Source: Agaricus subrufescens
Lineage: Eukaryota; Basidiomycota; Agaricomycetes; Agaricales; Agaricaceae
Direction of reading: 5' to 3'
Assembly (NCBI GenBank): GCA_029945375.1
Contig: CM057057.1
Span: 2,108,001-2,172,000 of the forward strand
Length of the DNA stretch: 64,000 nucleotides
Below the pieces are notes generated by a model that saw nothing but the letters and a program-made list of their open reading frames with translations, had not been told where the DNA came from and ran no database searches. Numbering within the stretch: the first letter of the stretch is position 1; each line of letters begins with the position of its first letter. Of this stretch, positions 58,191 to 64,000 are shown one piece after another. The position numbers and the translations under genes were made by a program.

Positions 58191-58297
58191 TATACTCCTG
58201 ATTGTACAAGGGAAAATGTCTGAAAAAACCAAACTACTACTACACTGAGAACTGTGTCTAGATCCTTTGTAAGTTCCACCTCTTGTTCATCTTCATC

Positions 58298-58651
58298 AGC
58301 GTCATCCTCATCTTCAGGAATCTTGTTTTCCGAAACATTCTCATGAGGTGGAATATTGTCATTAAGGTTATTGAATGTATGTTGAAGTGAACCCGCAATA
58401 TGATTTTGAGCTTTTCCTGGTGAGAGTGAACCGGTAAAGCTGGCTATCTTCTGAAGGCTTTGAAAACAATGAATATGTTCCACATTTGCAAGCTTGAAAT
58501 GATGGCAGCGGTGTGAAATTTGATGTGCGATGAGAGGATTTTGAATCTGAGCCGATCTTCCATAGCTTTCAAGAAATTTTCCTCATCTTGAATGAATGTG
58601 ATTAAGCGTGGAATTTCAACATTGAGTCGCTGGATTTCTTTATTAGCTCGC
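58298..58651 (-). repeat. tandem duplication unit 1 in the KDZ gene (354 bp)
   Basis: Nearly identical to 58652-59005 at an offset of exactly 354 bases (118 codons). One visible difference is CAGGAATCTTG here against CAGGAATCTCG in unit 2. Confidence 0.85.
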
Positions 58652-59005
58652 AGCGTCATCCTCATCTTCAGGAATCTCGTTTTCCGAAACATTCTCATGA
58701 GGTGGAATATTGTCATTAAGGTTATTGAATGTATGTTGAAGTGAACCCGCAATATGATTTTGAGCTTTTCCTGGTGAGAGTGAACCGGTAAAGCTGGCTA
58801 TCTTCTGAAGGCTTTGAAAACAATGAATATGTTCCACATTTGCAAGCTTGAAATGATGGCAGCGGTGTGAAATTTGATGTGCGATGAGAGGATTTTGAAT
58901 CTGAGCCGATCTTCCATAGCTTTCAAGAAATTTTCCTCATCTTGAATGAATGTGATTAAGCGTGGAATTTCAACATTGAGTCGCTGGATTTCTTTATTAG
59001 CTCGC
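58652..59005 (-). repeat. tandem duplication unit 2 in the KDZ gene (354 bp)
   Basis: Second copy of the unit. It covers the segment from NKEIQRLN through FTGSLSPG to the acidic tail. A length divisible by three keeps the frames of the two copies equal. Confidence 0.85.
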
Positions 59006-60375
59006 TGAATTTTGAAGAATTGGTCCATCAGAGTGCATGCAGCGGGGCGGGCCCATGGTCGTTTCCTAACATCTTCTTGGGTATTGGCTAGAATGTCAAA
59101 TTTGGAAAGGAAAGTGTAGTCCAAGACTTCCTCCCAGTGGAGAGTCTCATGAGGTGGCTTGAGCTTCTTTGCAGCGTCGTTGAAACGTTGAAGAGCCAGC
59201 TTGACAGCCTGAGAACGAGATTTGAGAGCCTTAGCAATATGTTGTCACAGCTTATAACCTGTGGAACGGTGGTCAAAAATTTGAAAAAGATTACATAATA
59301 TTTACCTGTGCTGGAGCGGTTCATTTTCCCAAGTTCAAACATACGGGATACAATGAGCTGCTGGAGCTTGTCCAAGCATCGACGATACTGCTGAGTGCTG
59401 GCCAAATCAGCAGTCGAGTCCAGTTCTTGTCCCCCTCTTCCCAAGTCTGCTCAATCCCTAATTTCCTCTCAAGCTCATGAACCATCTCGAGCGTCTTCAT
59501 ATAAGTCTTATCCAGCCGATGGCGCTCTGCTTCTATCTTTGTAGTCGAAGTACCGGTCTCCATATGCCATGTTTCTCTGATCACAGTAAGTTTGTGGCTG
59601 AGGATGGTTAATGTGATGTGTAAAAATGATCATGCAAACAATATACTTACGATACTTGTTTCAATGATACAAGGTGTTGATAGTACTCAATCTCAAGTGT
59701 TTCCTGTAAAGGCTCCTTTGATAAACCCTCCAAGTACACCTTCTCATCCAGTAGCCATTGCACGAAGGTTTTGGGGATGGAGATGTTGTTTCCGTCATTG
59801 CGAATGATGTCGTCTATCTTGTCTAGCTCTCGCTCGAAATTGGGAGCGGTGGCAAGTATTTCGAGAGCGGCAGAGTAATTGTTAACAAGGAAAGTACCTG
59901 GACAGGATTAGATTGTCGGAACAAAATGGATTAATAGTAAGTACGTACTAAGGTTCTCATAAGTATCTGTTGTGTCAAGGTGTTGAAAGAAGGTCATGAT
60001 CCGTTGTTGATGGTGAAAAACACTGGAGTGGTGTACGGAAGAAGCAAGGTCATTGGAGCGGGAGAAGAGGCGCTCAGCCCCTTCGAGGTCACTCAGTCCA
60101 AGGCCTTCAACATATGTTGTGAGATTGCTAAGTTGGCACATTCTGTTGTGTGCATGCCCATGAAACGCCCCAACTAAGGACACATATGAGAGCTCCCTTG
60201 CATGGGGACCAAGGGCACTTCTCGAAAGAGTAGTCTTGAAGCGGCATCTGATATCGTATCCACCCCCAAGGTTAGATCCAAACGTATCCAGGAGAACATT
60301 AACGACCGCGAGAGGATACTGGGACCTACGTGCATGAACTAACAGCAGGAAATTAATGACATAGCGCAACTTACC

Positions 60376-60665
60376 TGTTACAATCTATTTCCGTTATCGT
60401 CCCCTGACCCAGGACCATATGCTACTACTCCACATCCATATGCTCGCCTTGCCTATCTCGTATACTTGTTCTCATCGTTAGTCAGACACCTCGGGTATAC
60501 TTACTCAGCCCGACTTCTACTTCTATTATTAGGTAGTCGACTTCTATAAGTAGCATAGTTATACTCTGTATTTCCTTATGCTTTACCAACTCGCTATATT
60601 CCCTTATCACTCTCAAGTCTTTGCCTTAAGTTGCAACCTGAGCTAATCGCTATAAGGTCGTAACA
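60376..60665 (+). repeat. 5' LTR of a gypsy element
   Basis: Begins TGTTAC and ends GTAACA, perfect inverted ends, 290 bp. A primer-binding region TTTGGTAAAGCATTG follows at once. The LTR lies directly at the break of the KDZ gene. Confidence 0.8.
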
Positions 60666-60743
60666 TTTGGTAAAGCATTGTAAAGCTCACCTTGCAGAAA
60701 GACCTCTAGTCATTGAGGCAGGAAACCACGACAGGCTCAGTAT

Positions 60744-61874
60744 ATGAGCACAGACGACACAGAACTATTCGGAATCGATTTTGAAACAGTTTTCTTCGAA
60801 GGACACCGAAACGGAAACAGATTTGAAACCCTCAGACATGAGGAAGACCAGGAAACAGAACCCCCATCCGAGAACGACGAACAGGAACCAGAAGAACTAG
60901 ACCCAGAACAAATACCGAAGAACACACCACTCGACGAAGACCTAAACCGACTAGCAAAGGAACTCGAAGAACTAGAACTAAGAGAAATGGCAACCAACAA
61001 CACCGAAACCAAACCTACCAATGCAATCAACCACAAGGATGTCATGGAACCTGGATTTTTCCATGGAGATAGGAACAAGTTCAATGACTGGTGGAGAGGA
61101 ATGGAGATCTTCCTCAAATTTAGCAAATACAATGATGCAGACTCAAAGATACTCCTTGTGACCAACCGCCTGAGAGGAGAAATCCCAGGATGGTTCGCCA
61201 AGCAATGGGAAGATAAAATCATCAAAGGAGATGACACCGCAGACTGGAAAGTTTTTGCCGAAGAAATCGTGGATGCCTTCTCACCCAGAAATGAGCAGCA
61301 GATCACTAAAGACAAGATCGAATCTTTCAAACAAGGAAACCTTCACACCAACGACTTCCTTGTCAAGTTCACCGCCCTTGTCCATCAATCTAGATCTAGC
61401 AAAGACCACGCGCTCTACCTCTTGAAACAACACACCAGATCAGACGTAATCCACACCATCTTAGGCTACCCCCCTAATGCCATTCCCACCTCCCTTAAGG
61501 GATGGATCGCTGCTATAGGATCCGTAGGGAAGGGATGGGAAGACACCGAAAGACGACGAAACGACCATTGCACCGCCACAGGAGTCACTTATGGAGGAAA
61601 CGGGCAACCCATGGAAATTGGAGCCAGGAAGTTAGAATGGGACGCCAACAGCAAACCCAAATGCCTTAAATGCGGCAAATTTGGCCACATAAAGAAGGAA
61701 TGCCGAAACCAAGGATTTAGATCCAACATTGAATGCTATAATTGTGGCAAACCAGGCCACATCGCCAAAGTCTGCCAAAGCCCCAAGAAACAAACCAAGA
61801 TCCGCGCCATCACTACCGGAGAAGAAGGAACTGCCGAAGAAGCCCAACAGGATTTTCCCAAAGGTTCGGAGTAG
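60744..61874 (+). CDS. gypsy gag with two zinc knuckles
   Basis: A 376-residue open frame from the ATG at 60744. An acidic N-terminus is followed by the gag domain (FFHGDRNKFNDWWRGMEIFL, NRLRGEIPGWFAKQWED, SFKQGNLHTNDFLVKF). Two CCHC knuckles close the protein: CLKCGKFGHIKKEC and CYNCGKPGHIAKVC (about residues 307-345). The gag frame itself is undamaged although pol is broken. Confidence 0.85.
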   Translation: MSTDDTELFGIDFETVFFEGHRNGNRFETLRHEEDQETEPPSENDEQEPEELDPEQIPKNTPLDEDLNRLAKELEELELREMATNNTETKPTNAINHKDVMEPGFFHGDRNKFNDWWRGMEIFLKFSKYNDADSKILLVTNRLRGEIPGWFAKQWEDKIIKGDDTADWKVFAEEIVDAFSPRNEQQITKDKIESFKQGNLHTNDFLVKFTALVHQSRSSKDHALYLLKQHTRSDVIHTILGYPPNAIPTSLKGWIAAIGSVGKGWEDTERRRNDHCTATGVTYGGNGQPMEIGARKLEWDANSKPKCLKCGKFGHIKKECRNQGFRSNIECYNCGKPGHIAKVCQSPKKQTKIRAITTGEEGTAEEAQQDFPKGSE

Positions 61875-62540
61875 GCACAAACTCACGAACCAATGTAACT
61901 AGCCATATGAGAAATCGATATGTTTGCCCTCAGAAACGACTAGGAGTGCAGGAATTAATACTCAAACCCGAAATTACCAAGCCCAACAGAGAAACGTTCC
62001 AAGCCAAAACCATGCTCAACTCCGGATGCACCCATACCTGCATCGACAAACGAACTGTCCATAAACAGAGAATCCCCACCCACAAACTCGACCACCCCAT
62101 TCTGGCAACCAACGCCGACGGAACTCCGAGCGGAAAGGAACCTATCACCAAATTCGTCAACCTGGACCTAAACATAGAAGGACACCAAGAAACCATCGAC
62201 GCAGTAGTAGCCAAACTAGACTCAGCCGATATCTTTATCGGACACGACTGGCTAACCAAACACAACCCGGAAATCGACTGGAACCGAGGAACCGTAACAT
62301 TCTCAAGATGCCCACCCAAATGCTCGATCAAACACACCAACTTCTCACTCCCGGAACATCTACGATGACTCCAAACCAAATGGGAAGACTTCGAAGAAGA
62401 AAAGGAACCCGACCTGACCAACCCCCTTGATCTACCCGACTACATGAGACCTTACACCCACCTTTTTAACAAAAAGAACTTCGACAAACTACCCAAACGA
62501 ACCCAATGGGACCACAAGGTCAACTTTCTACCAGACGCCC
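61875..62540 (+). pseudogene. gypsy protease region with active-site Asp changed to Asn
   Basis: In a frame one base back from gag, the sequence reads TMLNSGCTHTCIDK, then DSADIFIGHDWLTKHNPEIDW. The family has an Asp where the first motif has Asn (AAC, 62018-62020). A TGA at 62366-62368 interrupts the linker to RT, and one base is missing from a C run near 62537. Confidence 0.72.
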
Positions 62541-63990
62541 AAACGAAATTGATGCGAAAGTCTACGAAATGACCCCGAAGGAGGAAATCGAACTCAATAA
62601 ATTCCTAGATGAGAACCTCGCTACCAAACGCATCCGACCGTCTAAAAGCCCCTACACCGCCCCATGCTTCTTTGTACCCAAAAAGGACGGCTCACTAAGG
62701 CTGTGCCAGGATTATCACAAACTCAACACGGTCACCATAAAGGACAAGACCCCCTTACCACTAATCAGCGAAGTCATCGGAAAACTGAAACACGCCAAAT
62801 ACTTCAACAAGCTCGACATCATTTGGGGTTACAACAATGTACGAATCAAAGAAGGAGACGAATGGAAAGGCGCCATCCTCACTAATCGCGGACTCTTTGA
62901 ACCAACGGTAATGTTTTTTGGAATGTGCAACTTGCCAGCCACCTTCTCTCACTGGATAACCACTATCTTCCGAGAAATGATCCAGGACGGTTCTCTAGTC
63001 AACTACATAGACGACTTCGCCATTCCTGCCAACTCTCTACCCAAACTGGAAGAATGAACACTACGTTTCTTAAAAATAGCAGACAAAAACAACCTGTGTT
63101 TCAAACGAACCAAATGCGAATTCAATGCAACCAGGATCTCAATGCTCGGAACGGTCATAGGCAACGGCCAAGCGAGCATGGAAACTGAAAAGGTCGAATC
63201 AGTTCAAAACTGGAAAACGCCAACCTGCGTAAAAGACATCAAACGATTCATCGGCTTCGCGAACTTCTATTGACGATTTATTCAGGACTTTAGCACTCTC
63301 GCTGCACCGCTCAATGCCTTGAAGGGAGGTAAGAACCCAAAACTCTGGAAATGGACAGCCGAAGAACAAAACGCCTTCGAAGCCATCAAAACCACCATCA
63401 CCAACGAGCCCGTCCTAGCCCTACCAGACAATGAAGGAAAATTCAGACTCAAAATCGATGCATCTAATGTAGGAATTGGAGCAGTCCTATCCCAAGAACA
63501 AGAAGGAAAATGGCACCCAGTCGCCTTCATGTCCAAGGCCCTTACCGACGCAGAAAAGAACTACGAAATCTACGACAAAGAGCTTCTCGCCATAGTTAAG
63601 GCAATCAAGAATTGGAGACACTACCTGCTAGACGCCAAACACCAATTCGAAATCTGGACCAACCACGAAAACCTCAAATACTTCCGCGAACCTCAAAAGC
63701 TAAACGCCCATCAAGCCCGATGGTATCTCATGCTCCAAGAATACGATTATCTACTCTGACACATCCCCAGTAAAACAAATGTCAAGGCGGACATCCTATC
63801 CAGACTTTTCCGACATGAAACCCCCGAAGAAGAAACCCAAATCGAGATGTTCAAAGACCGCATTATCCTATGAACCTTATCCGAAATTCCCACCTCACTA
63901 GAAACCACCATGCTCCTAAATAGAAACTTCTCCATCTCTGCGAACCCCGACATCCTGAAACAAATCTGTAACTCCAACCAACAAGAACAC
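62541..63990 (+). pseudogene. gypsy reverse transcriptase and RNase H, several stops
   Basis: RT motifs: YTAPCFFVPKKDGSLRLCQD, NKLDIIWGYNNVRIKEGDEW, LFEPTVMFFGMCNLPATF and VNYIDDFAIP (the YxDD box). RNase H: LKIDASNVGIGAVLSQEQEG, YDKELLAIVKAIKNWRHYL and WTNHENLKYF. TGA codons interrupt the frame at 63055-63057, 63271-63273, 63757-63759 and 63871-63873, the first three at positions where relatives have Arg. So the pol protein cannot be made. Confidence 0.82.
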
Positions 63991-64000
63991 CGCGTCACGC

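Larger units (their letters stand above)
58190..60375 (-). pseudogene. KDZ transposase, C-terminal part (5' end cut by a gypsy LTR)
   Basis: On the - strand the core reads YPLAVVNVLLDTFG, GGGYDIRCRF, LVGAFHGHAHNRMCQLSNL, TYVEGLGLSDLEGAERLFS and YENLS|TFLVNNYSAALE across an intron, then VIRETWHMETGTSTTKIEAE, YRRCLDKLQQLIVSRMFELG, HIAKALKSRSQAVKLALQRF, WEEVLDYTFLSKFDILANTQ, NKEIQRLNVEIPRLITFIQD and IASFTGSLSPGKA. This is the KDZ (Kyakuja-Dileera-Zisupton) transposase pattern. Lesions: a frame change near 59430, a TGA at 59245-59247 in YKL|stop|QHIAKAL, another frame change near 58840, and a tandem duplication of 354 bp. The N-terminal Cys-rich part is missing, since the gypsy LTR starts at 60376. 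Confidence 0.8.
60376..64000 (+). mobile_element. Ty3/gypsy retrotransposon, 5' part, continues past the window
   Basis: Order LTR, gag with two CCHC knuckles, protease, RT, RNase H, the gypsy order. Integrase and 3' LTR would lie beyond 64000. Stops, a frameshift near 62537 and a protease active-site change show it is inactive. Confidence 0.85.

Noticed and set aside
44599..63873. TGA read as a sense codon (reassigned code)
   Set aside because: The F-box gene ends with TGA, other host genes show no internal TGA, and the codons occur only in transposons with other lesions.
1..64000. CRISPR array, operon or bacterial-type signals
   Set aside because: Intron-rich eukaryotic DNA; the only repeats are transposon, segmental or short tandem ones.

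Overview
The window is nuclear DNA of a basidiomycete fungus, most likely an agaricomycete. Genes are broken by many introns of about 45-80 nt with GT...AG ends. The host proteins have fungal relatives (NOP9, GRC3, a secreted GH92 mannosidase, F-box, DUF6534 membrane proteins, an Rds1-type ferritin-like protein). The transposons (Plavaka, KDZ, DIRS, copia, gypsy) are the set typical of mushroom-forming fungi. Assignments come from reading translations, splice sites and motifs by eye; no search was run.

Layout. 0-14.2 kb is a conserved host block on the + strand: a GNL3/Nug1-type GTPase (5' end outside the window), an F-box protein, NOP9 and a GH92 alpha-mannosidase. 14.8-31 kb is a dynamic block: three + strand DUF6534 genes (A, B, C), GRC3 on the - strand between B and C, and a fourth DUF6534 gene (D, - strand) whose last exon is split by a 5.2-kb DIRS-type tyrosine-recombinase retrotransposon. 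31-43 kb is gene-poor, with DUF6534 relics E and F, a secreted ferritin-like protein, and a SAM-dependent methyltransferase. 43-64 kb is mostly transposon: a Plavaka transposase, a decayed DUF6532 gene, DUF6534 relic G, an aspartic-protease gene cut by a copia LTR, a copia element without reverse transcriptase, a KDZ transposase remnant with an in-frame tandem duplication, and the 5' part of a gypsy element that runs off the window.

How the genes relate. GNL3/Nug1 (60S assembly), NOP9 (18S precursor processing) and GRC3 (ITS2 processing) all act in ribosome biogenesis and lie within 21 kb. The DUF6534 family is the most striking feature: seven copies, three + in the left part and four - in the right part, ranging from intact (C), through a lightly truncated copy (B) and a copy with a lost splice acceptor (A), to a transposon-split copy (D) and relics (E, F, G). 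The window therefore records birth and decay of one membrane-protein family. At least eight in-frame TGA codons in copia, gypsy, KDZ and Plavaka sit where an Arg codon would be expected or plausible, which fits CGA to TGA change by deamination at CpG.
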